Positions 9,395 through 16,998 of a stretch of DNA of 64,000 nt are shown here, piece after piece. The position numbers and the translations under genes are program-made. The notes below the pieces were generated by a model that did no database searches, was not told the DNA's origin, and saw only the letters and a program-made list of their open reading frames with translations. Location of the stretch: NCBI GenBank assembly GCA_902706205.1, contig CACSKA010000013.1, positions 21,816-85,815 on the forward strand, read 5' to 3'. Numbering within the stretch: the first letter of the stretch is position 1; each line of letters starts with the position of its first letter. Origin of the DNA: Chryseobacterium sp. 18061. Its GTDB lineage: Bacteria; Pseudomonadota; Gammaproteobacteria; Enterobacterales; Enterobacteriaceae.

Positions 9395-10737
9395 GCCTGA
9401 TGCAGTTTACTGGCCTGTTTGTGGTCTGGCTGTTTTCATCGCTGTTTATCGCCACGCTGACGTACTTTGAGTTTCGTCGGGTGCGCTTTAACTTTAACGT
9501 CTTCTTCTCAATGCTGTTTTTATTGACGTTTTTCTTCGGCTTCCCACTGTCGATGACACTGGTGTTTCGCTTTGACGTCGGTGTCGCGCCGCCTGAAATT
9601 CTGCTGCAGGCGCAGCTGTCGGCGGCCTGTTTTTACGCGATGTACTACGTGGCGTACAAAACGCGCCTGCGTGCGGCACGTACTCAGAAGGAACGTCGTC
9701 CGTTATTCACCATGAATCGGGTGGAAACCCACCTGGCCTGGATGACGCTGGCGCTGATTGCATTGTTGAGCGTCGGTGTATTCTTCGCGCACAACGGTTT
9801 CTTGCTGTTCAAGCTGCACTCCTATAGCCAGATTTTCTCCAGCGAAGTCTCCGGCGTGGCGCTCAAGCGCTTCTTCTACTTCTTCATCCCGGCGATGCTG
9901 GTCGTCTATTTCCTGCGTCAGGACAGCAAAGCGTGGATCTTCTTCCTTGTCAGCACCGTGGCGTTTGGTCTGTTGACCTACGTGATCGTCGGTGGCACGC
10001 GCGCCAATATCATCATCGCCTTTGCTATCTTCCTGTTCATCGGCATCATTCGCGGCTGGATTTCGCTGTGGATGCTGGCGGCGGCGGGTGTGTTAGGGAT
10101 TGTCGGTATGTTCTGGCTGGCATTGAAACGCTATGGGATGAATGTGAGCGGCGACGAAGCGTTTTACACTTTCCTGTATCTGACGCGCGACACCTTCTCG
10201 CCATGGGAAAACCTGGCGCTGCTGTTGCAGAACTACGACAAAATCGACTTCCAGGGGCTGGCGCCGATTGTCCGCGATTTCTATGTCTTCATTCCGAGCT
10301 GGCTGTGGCATGACCGGCCGAGCATCGTACTCAATACCGCCAACTACTTTACCTGGGAAGTGCTGGATAACCATTCCGGGCTGGCGATTTCACCGACGCT
10401 GATTGGCTCGCTATTGGTGATGGGCGGCGCATGGTTTATCCCGCTGGGTGCGGTGGTCGTGGGGCTGATTATCAAATGGTTTGACTGGCTGTATCAGCTG
10501 GGCAACCGTGAAACGAACCGCTATAAAGCGGCGATTCTGCACAGTTTCTGTTTTGGCGCTATCTTCAACATGATTGTGCTGGCCCGCGAAGGACTCGACT
10601 CATTCGTTTCCCGTGTGGTCTTTTTCCTGGTGATTTTCGGGCTCTGCCTGCTGGTCGCCAAATTGCTTTACTGGCTGCTGGACAGTGCCGGGCTTATCCA
10701 TAAACGCTCAAGGCCGCAGCCACAACCTCTGGTTTGA
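9391..10737 (+). CDS. wzyE: ECA polymerase WzyE
   Basis: WzyE polymerises ECA trisaccharide units in the periplasm, working with WzzE and WzxE. It is a polytopic membrane protein with about 11-12 hydrophobic segments. The stretch from VGGTRANIIIAFAIFLF through GMNVSGDEAFYTFLY is nearly identical to E. coli. Start ATG 9391 gives 448 residues; the longer form from 9352 would sit inside wecF. The basic C-terminal tail (HKRSRPQPQPLV) is variable in the family. Confidence 0.95.
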   Translation: MSLMQFTGLFVVWLFSSLFIATLTYFEFRRVRFNFNVFFSMLFLLTFFFGFPLSMTLVFRFDVGVAPPEILLQAQLSAACFYAMYYVAYKTRLRAARTQKERRPLFTMNRVETHLAWMTLALIALLSVGVFFAHNGFLLFKLHSYSQIFSSEVSGVALKRFFYFFIPAMLVVYFLRQDSKAWIFFLVSTVAFGLLTYVIVGGTRANIIIAFAIFLFIGIIRGWISLWMLAAAGVLGIVGMFWLALKRYGMNVSGDEAFYTFLYLTRDTFSPWENLALLLQNYDKIDFQGLAPIVRDFYVFIPSWLWHDRPSIVLNTANYFTWEVLDNHSGLAISPTLIGSLLVMGGAWFIPLGAVVVGLIIKWFDWLYQLGNRETNRYKAAILHSFCFGAIFNMIVLAREGLDSFVSRVVFFLVIFGLCLLVAKLLYWLLDSAGLIHKRSRPQPQPLV

Positions 10738-10748
10738 TAAGGGAACAC

Positions 10749-11489
10749 ATGACGGATTCAACCGTTGCGCCGCTTTATGCCGTGCGCGGCCTGCAGCTGA
10801 TTGGCTGGCGTGATATGGCGCATGCGCTGGACTATCTCTATGCCGATGGGCATATGAGGCAGGGGACGCTGGTGGCGATCAACGCGGAGAAAGTACTGAC
10901 GGCGGAAGACAATGCCGAGGTGCGTACGCTTATTGACGCCGCGGAGTTTAAATATGCCGACGGGATAAGCGTCGTACGTTCGATTCGCAAGAAATACCCG
11001 CAGGCCAACGTGTCACGCGTGGCCGGAGCCGACCTTTGGGAAGCGCTGATGGCTCGCGCGGGCGCGGAAGGCACACCGGTATTTCTGATTGGTGGCAAGC
11101 CGGAAGTGCTGGCGCAAACCGAAGCCAAACTGCGTCAACAGTGGAACGTGAATATTGTTGGCAGCCAGGACGGGTATTTTAACGCGGAAGAGCGGCAGGC
11201 ACTTTTTGAGCGAATTCAGGTCAGCGGCGCGAAGATTGTCACCGTGGCGATGGGCTCACCAAAGCAAGAAATATTGATGCGTAACTGTCGTTTGGTTCAT
11301 CCTGATGCGCTGTATATGGGCGTGGGCGGTACCTATGACGTCTTCACCAGCCATGTAAAACGTGCGCCTAAGATATGGCAAAAACTGGGGCTGGAATGGC
11401 TCTACCGCTTGCTGTCGCAGCCGAGTCGCATTGGCCGGCAGTTGCGCCTGTTGCGCTATCTTCGCTGGCACTACACCGGCAATCTTTGA
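10749..11489 (+). CDS. wecG: UDP-ManNAcA transferase WecG
   Basis: WecG (RffM) transfers ManNAcA from UDP-ManNAcA to GlcNAc-PP-undecaprenol, forming ECA lipid II. It belongs to the WecG/TagA/CpsF family (GT26): AINAEKV, YADGISVVRSIRKKYPQ, RVAGADLWE and VGGTYDVFTSHVKRAP are diagnostic. ATG 10749 gives 246 residues as in E. coli; an upstream frame to 10734 adds MIREH and is not preferred. It is the last gene of the ECA operon here; a perfect palindrome follows 16 bases after the stop. Confidence 0.96.
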   Translation: MTDSTVAPLYAVRGLQLIGWRDMAHALDYLYADGHMRQGTLVAINAEKVLTAEDNAEVRTLIDAAEFKYADGISVVRSIRKKYPQANVSRVAGADLWEALMARAGAEGTPVFLIGGKPEVLAQTEAKLRQQWNVNIVGSQDGYFNAEERQALFERIQVSGAKIVTVAMGSPKQEILMRNCRLVHPDALYMGVGGTYDVFTSHVKRAPKIWQKLGLEWLYRLLSQPSRIGRQLRLLRYLRWHYTGNL

Positions 11490-11505
11490 TCTCCCTTCCT
11501 AAAAA

Positions 11506-11532
11506 TGTATTGCACAACAATTGTGCAATACA
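11506..11532. promoter_or_regulatory. Perfect 12-bp inverted repeat after wecG; NtrC-like site
   Basis: TGTATTGCACAA and TTGTGCAATACA flank a CAA spacer. As RNA it is a stable hairpin that could end the wec transcript, but no U-tract follows. As DNA, its core (11511-11527) reads TGCAC-N7-GTGCA, the arrangement of NtrC (NRI) sites. It lies about 105 bp upstream of the transcription start predicted for the sigma-54-like element at 11598. Terminator and operator readings are not exclusive, and neither is proven. Confidence 0.5.
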
Positions 11533-11597
11533 TTCGCATAACTAATACTTTATTTGCCATTTCACCCTTTTTATTCAACCATTCGCACCCTTAAAAG

Positions 11598-11614
11598 TCG
11601 GCACGCCTGTTGAT
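11598..11614 (+). promoter_or_regulatory. Possible sigma-54 (-24/-12) promoter for yifK
   Basis: TCGGCACGCCTGTTGAT resembles the sigma-54 consensus TGGCACG-N4-TTGCW. GG and the -12 dinucleotide are ten bases apart as required, but that dinucleotide is GA instead of GC. This mismatch is a real weakness. The element is 79 bp upstream of the yifK start. A CA-rich tract (about 11642-11665) nearer the gene resembles targets of the small RNA GcvB, which is known to repress yifK in other enterics. Confidence 0.35.
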
Positions 11615-11692
11615 GCCAGACATTCCACGGTATGACATCTGTTCATAACAATAACCAGCAACGACCGGAAAGCGGCAAACACGCGAGGATCT

Positions 11693-13078
11693 ATGGCTGA
11701 GAAAGAACCAGTGCTACAGCGAGGGCTGGAAGCGCGACACATTGAATTAATTGCCCTGGGCGGCACCATCGGCGTTGGGCTGTTTATGGGCTCCGCAAGC
11801 ACCCTAAAATGGGCGGGTCCTTCGGTTTTACTGGCGTACATTATCGCCGGCCTCTTTGTGTTCTTCATCATGCGTTCGATGGGCGAAATGCTATTTCTCG
11901 AACCGGTCACTGGCTCGTTTGCCGTTTACGCGCATCGCTACATGAGCCCATTTTTTGGTTATCTCACCGCGTGGTCTTACTGGTTTATGTGGATAGCGGT
12001 CGGCATTTCAGAGATAACCGCCATCGGGGTTTACACCCAGTTCTGGTTCCCGGACATGGCACAGTGGATACCGGCGCTTATCGCCGTGGCGCTGGTGGGA
12101 TTAGCGAATCTCGCGGCGGTGCGTTTGTACGGCGAACTGGAATTCTGGTTTGCGATGATCAAAGTCACCACCATTATCGTGATGATCGTCGTGGGGCTTG
12201 GGGTGATTTTCTTTGGCTTCGGCAACGGCGGCCACGCGCTGGGCTTCGGTAATCTGACCGAACACGGCGGTTTCTTTGCCGGCGGCTGGAAGGGTTTCCT
12301 GACGGCGTTGTGCATTGTGGTGGCATCGTATCAGGGCGTGGAGCTGATTGGCATCACCGCCGGTGAAGCGAAAAACCCGCAGGTCACCCTGCGCAGTGCG
12401 GTGGGCAAAGTCCTGTGGCGTATTTTGATTTTCTACGTCGGCGCTATTTTCGTTATCGTCACCATTTTTCCGTGGAATGAAATTGGCAGTAGCGGCAGTC
12501 CATTCGTGCTGACCTTTGCCAAAGTCGGGATCACAGCGGCGGCGGGCATCATCAACTTTGTGGTGCTGACGGCGGCACTTTCCGGCTGCAACAGTGGAAT
12601 GTACAGTTGTGGCCGCATGCTGTACGCGTTGGCGAATAACCGCCAGCTTCCGTCGGCGATGGCGAAAGTCTCGAGGAACGGTGTGCCGGTGGTGGGCGTG
12701 GCGGTGTCGATTGTCGTGCTGCTGCTTGGCTCATGTTTGAACTACATGATTCCCAATCCGCAGCGGGTGTTTGTGTACGTCTACAGCGCCAGCGTGCTGC
12801 CGGGTATGGTGCCGTGGTTTGTTATCCTGATTAGCCAGCTGCGTTTTCGTGAGGCGCACAAGCAGGCGATGGCGAGCCATCCGTTCCGATCGGTGCTGTT
12901 CCCGTGGACCAACTATTTGACGATGGCTTTCCTGATTTGTGTGCTGGTCGGCATGGGCTTTAACGACGACACGCGCACATCGCTGTTTGTCGGCGTTCTT
13001 TTCCTGGCAATTGTGACAGTGCTTTACAAAGTATTAGGCCTCAATCGGACTGATAGCACCCAGAAATTGCAGGAATAA
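11693..13078 (+). CDS. yifK: Amino-acid transporter YifK (APC family)
   Basis: This inner-membrane amino-acid/proton symporter (threonine/serine reported for E. coli YifK, also called ThrP) has 461 residues, like the E. coli protein. Twelve hydrophobic segments and APC-family motifs are visible: HIELIALGGTIGVGLF at 16-31, FLEPVTGSFAVYAHRY, and the GVELIGITAGEAKNP loop. Start ATG 11693 has AGGA six bases upstream. It is monocistronic, between the ECA operon and the tRNA cluster. GcvB and Lrp regulation is known for relatives; the upstream region here may add nitrogen control. No clear terminator follows before the tRNA promoter. Confidence 0.95.
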   Translation: MAEKEPVLQRGLEARHIELIALGGTIGVGLFMGSASTLKWAGPSVLLAYIIAGLFVFFIMRSMGEMLFLEPVTGSFAVYAHRYMSPFFGYLTAWSYWFMWIAVGISEITAIGVYTQFWFPDMAQWIPALIAVALVGLANLAAVRLYGELEFWFAMIKVTTIIVMIVVGLGVIFFGFGNGGHALGFGNLTEHGGFFAGGWKGFLTALCIVVASYQGVELIGITAGEAKNPQVTLRSAVGKVLWRILIFYVGAIFVIVTIFPWNEIGSSGSPFVLTFAKVGITAAAGIINFVVLTAALSGCNSGMYSCGRMLYALANNRQLPSAMAKVSRNGVPVVGVAVSIVVLLLGSCLNYMIPNPQRVFVYVYSASVLPGMVPWFVILISQLRFREAHKQAMASHPFRSVLFPWTNYLTMAFLICVLVGMGFNDDTRTSLFVGVLFLAIVTVLYKVLGLNRTDSTQKLQE

Positions 13079-13130
13079 GCGACAAAACGTGCAAAGCATA
13101 ACCAAACGGAAAATTTCTTTAAAAAGACAC

Positions 13131-13159
13131 TAGACAGCACAGCATGAAGTCCGTAATAT
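13131..13159 (+). promoter_or_regulatory. Promoter of the argX-hisR-leuT-proM tRNA cluster
   Basis: TAGACA (13131-13136) and TAATAT (13154-13159) are 17 bp apart, with an A/T-rich UP-like tract just upstream (AAAATTTCTTTAAAAA) and a GC-rich discriminator (CCGACCCC) downstream. The discriminator is typical of stringently controlled stable-RNA promoters. tRNA-Arg begins 21 bases further on. Confidence 0.75.
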
Positions 13160-13180
13160 CCGACCCCGCAACGGCGCTAA

Positions 13181-13257
<77 letters not shown>

Positions 13258-13323
13258 TTTACCCGGTGCTGGAGCTGCGGTGGTCTGTGATGTAAAGACA
13301 GGGCCGCGTGAAAGAATATCAGT

Positions 13324-13400
13324 GGTGGCTATAGCTCAGTTGGTAGAGCCCTGGATTGTGATTCCAGTTGTCGTGGGTTCGAATCCCATTAGCCACCCCA
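13324..13400 (+). tRNA. hisR: tRNA-His (GTG)
   Basis: 77 nt including the extra 5' G (position -1) needed for histidyl identity, and encoded CCA. The anticodon GTG lies in GGATTGTGATTCC and the T-loop is GGTTCGAATCC. It is separated from argX by 66 bases. Confidence 0.97.
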
Positions 13401-13423
13401 TTAATTTTGAGTTCAGTGGCAAT

Positions 13424-13510
13424 GCGAAGGTGGCGGAATTGGTAGACGCGCTAGCTTCAGGTGTTAGTGTTCGTAAGGACGTGGGGGTTCAAGTCCCCCC
13501 CCTCGCACCA
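13424..13510 (+). tRNA. leuT: tRNA-Leu (CAG)
   Basis: 87 nt class II tRNA with a long variable arm (TGTTCGTAAGGACG) and encoded CCA. The anticodon is CAG in GCTTCAGGTG and the acceptor stem GCGAAGG pairs with CCTCGC through a mismatch typical of this gene. It lies 23 bases after hisR. Confidence 0.97.
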
Positions 13511-13558
13511 CAACTTAAAATTAAATAGAATTGAACGAAAATTCAAAAAGCAGTATTT

Positions 13559-13635
13559 CGGCGAGTAGCGCAGCTTGGTAGCGCAACTGGTTTGGGACCA
13601 GTGGGTCGGAGGTTCGAATCCTCTCTCGCCGACCA
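13559..13635 (+). tRNA. proM: tRNA-Pro (TGG), first copy
   Basis: 77 nt, acceptor stem CGGCGAG/CTCGCCG, anticodon TGG in TTTGGGA, encoded CCA. It is followed within seven bases by its own terminator (13642). E. coli has a single proM at this locus; here an identical second copy begins exactly 145 bp later. Confidence 0.97.
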
Positions 13636-13641
13636 ATTTTG

Positions 13642-13666
13642 AACCCTGCTACGGCAGGGTTTTTTC
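13642..13666 (+). terminator. Rho-independent terminator between the two tRNA-Pro genes
   Basis: AACCCTGC (13642-13649), loop TACG, GCAGGGTT (13654-13661), then a T-run. The terminator lies inside the cluster, so the second tRNA-Pro copy needs read-through or its own promoter. Confidence 0.85.
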
Positions 13667-13703
13667 TATCAAGAATTGAACAAAAATTCAAAAAGCAGTA
13701 CAT

Positions 13704-13780
13704 CGGCGAGTAGCGCAGCTTGGTAGCGCAACTGGTTTGGGACCAGTGGGTCGGAGGTTCGAATCCTCTCTCGCCGACCA
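13704..13780 (+). tRNA. proM: tRNA-Pro (TGG), second copy
   Basis: Identical over 77 nt to the copy at 13559. The 30 or so bases upstream are also nearly identical (TTGAAC..AAATTCAAAAAGCAGTA), while the 3' flank differs. This indicates a tandem duplication of the gene plus its leader. A different terminator follows at 13789. Confidence 0.97.
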
Positions 13781-13788
13781 CATTCGAA

Positions 13789-13817
13789 AAAGCCCGCTTA
13801 TTTAAGCGGGCTTTTTT
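13789..13817 (+). terminator. Terminator after second tRNA-Pro
   Basis: AAAGCCCGCTTA and TAAGCGGGCTTT pair around TT, followed by a T-run. This is a strong rho-independent terminator ending the tRNA cluster. Confidence 0.88.
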
Positions 13818-13827
13818 ACGTCTGTAG

Positions 13828-13950
13828 CCCGGAGAGGATGAAGAAGCTCCGGGGGAAGGAGGTTCGAGCCGAGCGAAGCGAGACAACGTTGCTTTAGCAA
13901 CGGCCCGGAGGGCGAGCCACGCAGTGGCGAGTTATCCTCTCTCGCCGACC
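13828..13950 (+). pseudogene. tRNA-Pro 3'-end relic carrying a multi-hairpin insertion
   Basis: GGAGGTTCGA (13858-13867) and ATCCTCTCTCGCCGACC (13934-13950) together equal the T-arm and 3' acceptor strand of the two tRNA-Pro genes, but are split by 66 bp inside the T-loop. The insert folds into CGTTGC-TTTA-GCAACG, GCCC-GGA-GGGC and GCCAC-GCA-GTGGC hairpins. A further CCCGGAG/CTCCGGG hairpin (13828-13853) precedes it. No 5' half of the tRNA is present. It may be a leftover attachment site or a degraded third tRNA-Pro copy. Confidence 0.6.
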
Positions 13951-14048
13951 CATTTTGAGCTTCGTTTTGGCTTTTTTTTCTATTCTGTACCTGGTGTTTC
14001 TGCCCTTTAAAAAATATTTTTCCGCTCGGATTTTCTCGTTGTCAAATA

Positions 14049-14129
14049 TGTCTCCAGACGGCGACATTTAATTCCCTGATTTCATGCGACATCGCCTTTT
14101 CTGTATTCCAGCGTCTCCGTTTGGCGACA
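14049..14129 (+). promoter_or_regulatory. GlrR activator sites upstream of glmZ
   Basis: TGTC-N10-GACA occurs exactly at 14049-14066. A one-mismatch copy CGTC-N10-GACA is at 14112-14129 and a GACA half-site at 14088. TGTCN10GACA is the recognition pattern of GlrR, the enhancer-binding protein that activates sigma-54 promoters of glmY/glmZ in enterics. Two or three sites 80-160 bp upstream of the RNA fit that layout. The remaining bases between 13951 and 14206 hold nothing else I recognise. Confidence 0.7.
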
Positions 14130-14179
14130 TCTCATTTATTCCTAAAGCGGCTAACCCCCTGATATTGAGGGTACAAGAG

Positions 14180-14199
14180 TGGCGTGACGTGTGTAATAA
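14180..14199 (+). promoter_or_regulatory. glmZ promoter (overlapping sigma-54/sigma-70 candidates)
   Basis: TGGC at 14180-14183 sits where a sigma-54 -24 element should, with the -12 position reading GT instead of GC (14193-14194). A sigma-70 -10-like TAATAA (14194-14199) ends seven bases before the RNA start at 14207. Either or both may be used. The -35 region for sigma-70 is poor. Confidence 0.5.
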
Positions 14200-14206
14200 T
14201 ATATGT

Positions 14207-14412
14207 GTAGATGCTCATTCCATCTCTTATGTTCGCGTTTACGCCTCATAAACTCAGGAATGACGCAGAGCCGTTTACGGTGCTTATCGTCCACCGACAG
14301 ATGTCGCTTCGGCCTCATCAAACACCATGGACATAACGTTGAGTGAAGCACCCTTTGTTGTCAAAAAGACCTGTTTTAACGCCTGCCCTGTTTTCAGTGC
14401 AGGCGTTTTTTT
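14207..14412 (+). ncRNA. glmZ: Small RNA GlmZ
   Basis: GlmZ is an Hfq-binding sRNA that base-pairs with the glmS leader to activate glucosamine-6-phosphate synthase; RapZ/RNase E inactivate it, and its decoy GlmY protects it. The sequence from GTAGATGCTCATTCC to the terminator follows E. coli GlmZ almost base for base. The glmS-pairing segment CATGGACATAACGTTGAG (about 14328-14345) is conserved. The terminator stem CGCCTGC/GCAGGCG with a T7 tract ends at 14412. In E. coli the gene lies between aslA and hemY; here it lies between the tRNA cluster and an MFS gene. Confidence 0.95.
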
Positions 14413-14417
14413 ATGGG

Positions 14418-15623
14418 TTACGTTCGGTAGCGGAATAAGACAGCGGCCACTAACAATAATGCGCAGAATGAAACGCCCCACAGCGTATAAATTGCGCCAA
14501 GCTGGCTCGTTAGCATTACCGTGATAGACGTCGCGAGGGTGGCGCTGAGGGTTTGCCAGCGCCAGGCTTTTGCGCTGGCGGAGGAAACGTCATCTTCGGT
14601 GAACTGTTGCAGCACGCTGAATGTCCCCACCGCGAAGACCACATTTGACGCCAGGTGAGCGATAAAAATGGCTCCCAGCGCCGCAGCGGTCAATTTCGAC
14701 AACATCGGCATCATGATGTAGGCGAGCAGAAACATCCCCAGGCAACCCAGCAGCAGGCGATTTCGCTTAGCATATTCCGGCATCTTGCGGCTATTCAGCA
14801 GTAAAGGGCCGCACAATTGTCCCAGGCTGCGACTGAACAGCAGCGGCAACGCCAGCCTGGCAGTATCATCCGGATGCATCTGTTGCGCCAACGCGGGCAG
14901 CAGCGCCATCGCCGGAGCGCCAACCGCAGCCAGAGAAGGTAGCAACAGCAGGCTTCTTTTTTGCGCAAGCGTGAGGGACGCCCAGCGCAGCGGCCTCCGT
15001 GTTTTGGACCTGCTGTCGTCCGCGGCGATCGCGGTGCGCTGCAGCGTCAACCACAGTAACCACGATGCGACGAGAAAACTTATGGCATCGACGATTAATA
15101 ACGATAGTGGGCTGACACGCTCAAACAGCAATACGCCCACTCCCGTGCCTAACAACACCTGCGATGCGAATATCAGGTTTTCCATTGCGGTGGCCGCCGG
15201 AAGTTCTTGCGCGCTCAGCCCGCGCTTAAAGGTCAGTGCCAATGCGGGCCACGACATTCCTGCCAGCAGCGCTTCTACGGACTGCACCGCCAATAGCAGC
15301 GGAACGCTGTGATGACGTAAACCCTCAAGGGGTAATATCAGTGCCAACAGACCGAGTAATTCGCAGCAAATGAGTAATTGCAGAGGAGGGTGAGTGCGGC
15401 ACAATCTTTCGCCAATAAGACTGCCCAGAAAGCCGGGCACGGTCGCCAACAACCAGGCGAGCGTTAACGTTGTCGGTGAGGCCTGCCAACGCAGTAGCTG
15501 ACCGAAAACGACGACCTGCGTCAGACCATTACCCAGCGACGATAAAATAAAGGCGAATGCTAACAGGCGGAGCCAGACGTGGCTCCGTAATGCGCGTAGC
15601 AGCGCAAACAGCAGAGAATTCAT
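14418..15623 (-). CDS. MFS transporter, substrate unknown (accessory)
   Basis: A 401-residue hydrophobic protein with about 12 membrane segments in two six-helix halves, split by a basic cytoplasmic loop (near residues 195-215, DDSRSKTRRPLRW). The GNGLTQV..LLATVPGFLGSLIGERL pattern fits major-facilitator exporters of the enterobactin-exporter/MFS_3 type, but no substrate can be assigned. It lies between glmZ and hemY, where E. coli has no gene; its stop is six bases from the glmZ terminator. Start ATG 15623 has GGAG about ten bases upstream. Probably lineage-specific. Confidence 0.75.
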   Translation of the reverse strand: MNSLLFALLRALRSHVWLRLLAFAFILSSLGNGLTQVVVFGQLLRWQASPTTLTLAWLLATVPGFLGSLIGERLCRTHPPLQLLICCELLGLLALILPLEGLRHHSVPLLLAVQSVEALLAGMSWPALALTFKRGLSAQELPAATAMENLIFASQVLLGTGVGVLLFERVSPLSLLIVDAISFLVASWLLWLTLQRTAIAADDSRSKTRRPLRWASLTLAQKRSLLLLPSLAAVGAPAMALLPALAQQMHPDDTARLALPLLFSRSLGQLCGPLLLNSRKMPEYAKRNRLLLGCLGMFLLAYIMMPMLSKLTAAALGAIFIAHLASNVVFAVGTFSVLQQFTEDDVSSASAKAWRWQTLSATLATSITVMLTSQLGAIYTLWGVSFCALLLVAAVLFRYRT

Positions 15624-15763
15624 GTGGAACGATCTCCAGCAAAACGTTATCCGCGCAAAAAAATGCGTGAGTAAAAAACGGCGAATGCTGAAAAGTCGTT
15701 ACATTGGCAGGCTCTTGAAAGAGGTTAAGAGCAAAGAATTTAGCATGTTGCTTAAGAAAAAAG

Positions 15764-15788
15764 AAAGGGACCCGAAGGTCCCTTTTTT
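15764..15788 (-). terminator. Terminator downstream of hemY
   Basis: AAAGGGACC / GGTCCCTTT around CGAA, flanked by T-runs on both strands. It ends hemCDXY transcription just after the hemY stop and insulates the MFS gene. Confidence 0.85.
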
Positions 15789-15799
15789 GCTGAATCGAC

Positions 15800-16996
15800 T
15801 CAGGAAGGCGGATTGTTCTGCAACGTCAGTAACAGCCCGTCACGACGCATGTTGGCCGCTTCTTCTGGCTGATGCAGTCTGTCGAGCGCATCGGCCAGCC
15901 AGGCGTAATCAAACGCGTCTGGACGCTGTTTCAACGCCGCGCGGAAGGCAACGGTCGCTTCCTGCCATTCGCCGTGCTTCATCAGCGACTGACCCAGCGT
16001 ACTCCACAGCAGAGGGCGGTCACCCACGCTTTTGATTTGCTGGCGCAGGACTTTTTCCAGCTGCTCAGGCGTATTGGTTTTCAGACGCGGTACCGGCAAC
16101 AGCAGGCGATCGTCATACTGACGCTTGAGGCCATCAATGATTATCTGTTGCGCGGTGTCATGATCGTCGCATTCGATGAGATGATCCGCCATCGCCACCT
16201 GCAGCGGCACGCGCTGACGGGTTTTGCGGCTCTGATTTTTCCACCATTCACGCAGACCATCGCTGCCCTGATCGGCACGCGCCTGATCCATCAGACCAAT
16301 CCAGGCCTGCTGTTCCAGAACGTCACGGTGTGCTTCATCTCCGACGTTCGCTTTCGCCATTGACGGAATGATATCCAGCAGTGAGGTCCAGGCCCCGGTG
16401 CGAATATAGGCTTGCTCAGCCAGACGCAGCACTTCCGGGTGACGCGGTGCGATTTCCAAAAGCTTATCGACGCCGTGACGTGCGGCATGGTCTTCATTGC
16501 GTGCAAGTTGCAGGCGAACGCGGGTGATTTCGACCGGGATCAGATCGTTGCCGGCACTTTCGGCCGCACGTTCCAGATGCTGATTGGCGCGCATTTCGTC
16601 CCCGCGCTGTTGCGCAGCTTCTGCGGCTAACAGGTAATTTACTACCGGTTGTTCAGCGTGATCGGCATTCTTCGACATCAGCTTTTCAACCTGCTGATAA
16701 TCACCCTCTGCCAGCTTCAGCAGCGCCTGTTCGGTCTGCTTACGCGCCCGACGGCGTTTACGGCCAACAAACCAGCCACGGGTATGTGCCCCAGTGCGGA
16801 AAATGCGGCGCAGCAGCCATTCGATAGCGAACAGCACCACCATGGCCAGGATCAGAATGATCACCAGGCCGGTGACGCTGGTTTCAATGTTGTAGTTATC
16901 TGTCTGGATCAGGACGTATCCTTGATGGCCAGCGACGATCGGGCCCACAACGATCCCGGCGATCAGCAGCGCAAAGAGCAGTAAAACTTTAAGCAT
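15800..16996 (-). CDS. hemY: HemY, inner-membrane TPR protein of the hem operon
   Basis: 398 residues with two N-terminal membrane segments (4-24 and about 40-62) followed by a cytoplasmic helical TPR region; WLADALDRLHQPEEAANMRRDGL near the C-terminus is TPR-like. Despite its name it is not the Bacillus protoporphyrinogen oxidase; a scaffold role for heme synthesis has been proposed. It is last in hemCDXY, two bases after hemX, and followed by a strong terminator. Confidence 0.95.
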   Translation of the reverse strand: MLKVLLLFALLIAGIVVGPIVAGHQGYVLIQTDNYNIETSVTGLVIILILAMVVLFAIEWLLRRIFRTGAHTRGWFVGRKRRRARKQTEQALLKLAEGDYQQVEKLMSKNADHAEQPVVNYLLAAEAAQQRGDEMRANQHLERAAESAGNDLIPVEITRVRLQLARNEDHAARHGVDKLLEIAPRHPEVLRLAEQAYIRTGAWTSLLDIIPSMAKANVGDEAHRDVLEQQAWIGLMDQARADQGSDGLREWWKNQSRKTRQRVPLQVAMADHLIECDDHDTAQQIIIDGLKRQYDDRLLLPVPRLKTNTPEQLEKVLRQQIKSVGDRPLLWSTLGQSLMKHGEWQEATVAFRAALKQRPDAFDYAWLADALDRLHQPEEAANMRRDGLLLTLQNNPPS

Positions 16997-16998
16997 GC

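Noticed and set aside
13521..13886. 121-residue minus-strand ORF across the tRNA-Pro region
   Set aside because: Its sequence is the antisense of the two tRNA-Pro genes (repeated segments such as ERGFEPPTHWSQTSCATKLRY); a well-known false ORF type.
14151..14524. Several 60-66 codon ORFs across glmZ
   Set aside because: They run through the conserved sRNA and its terminator and lack ribosome sites.
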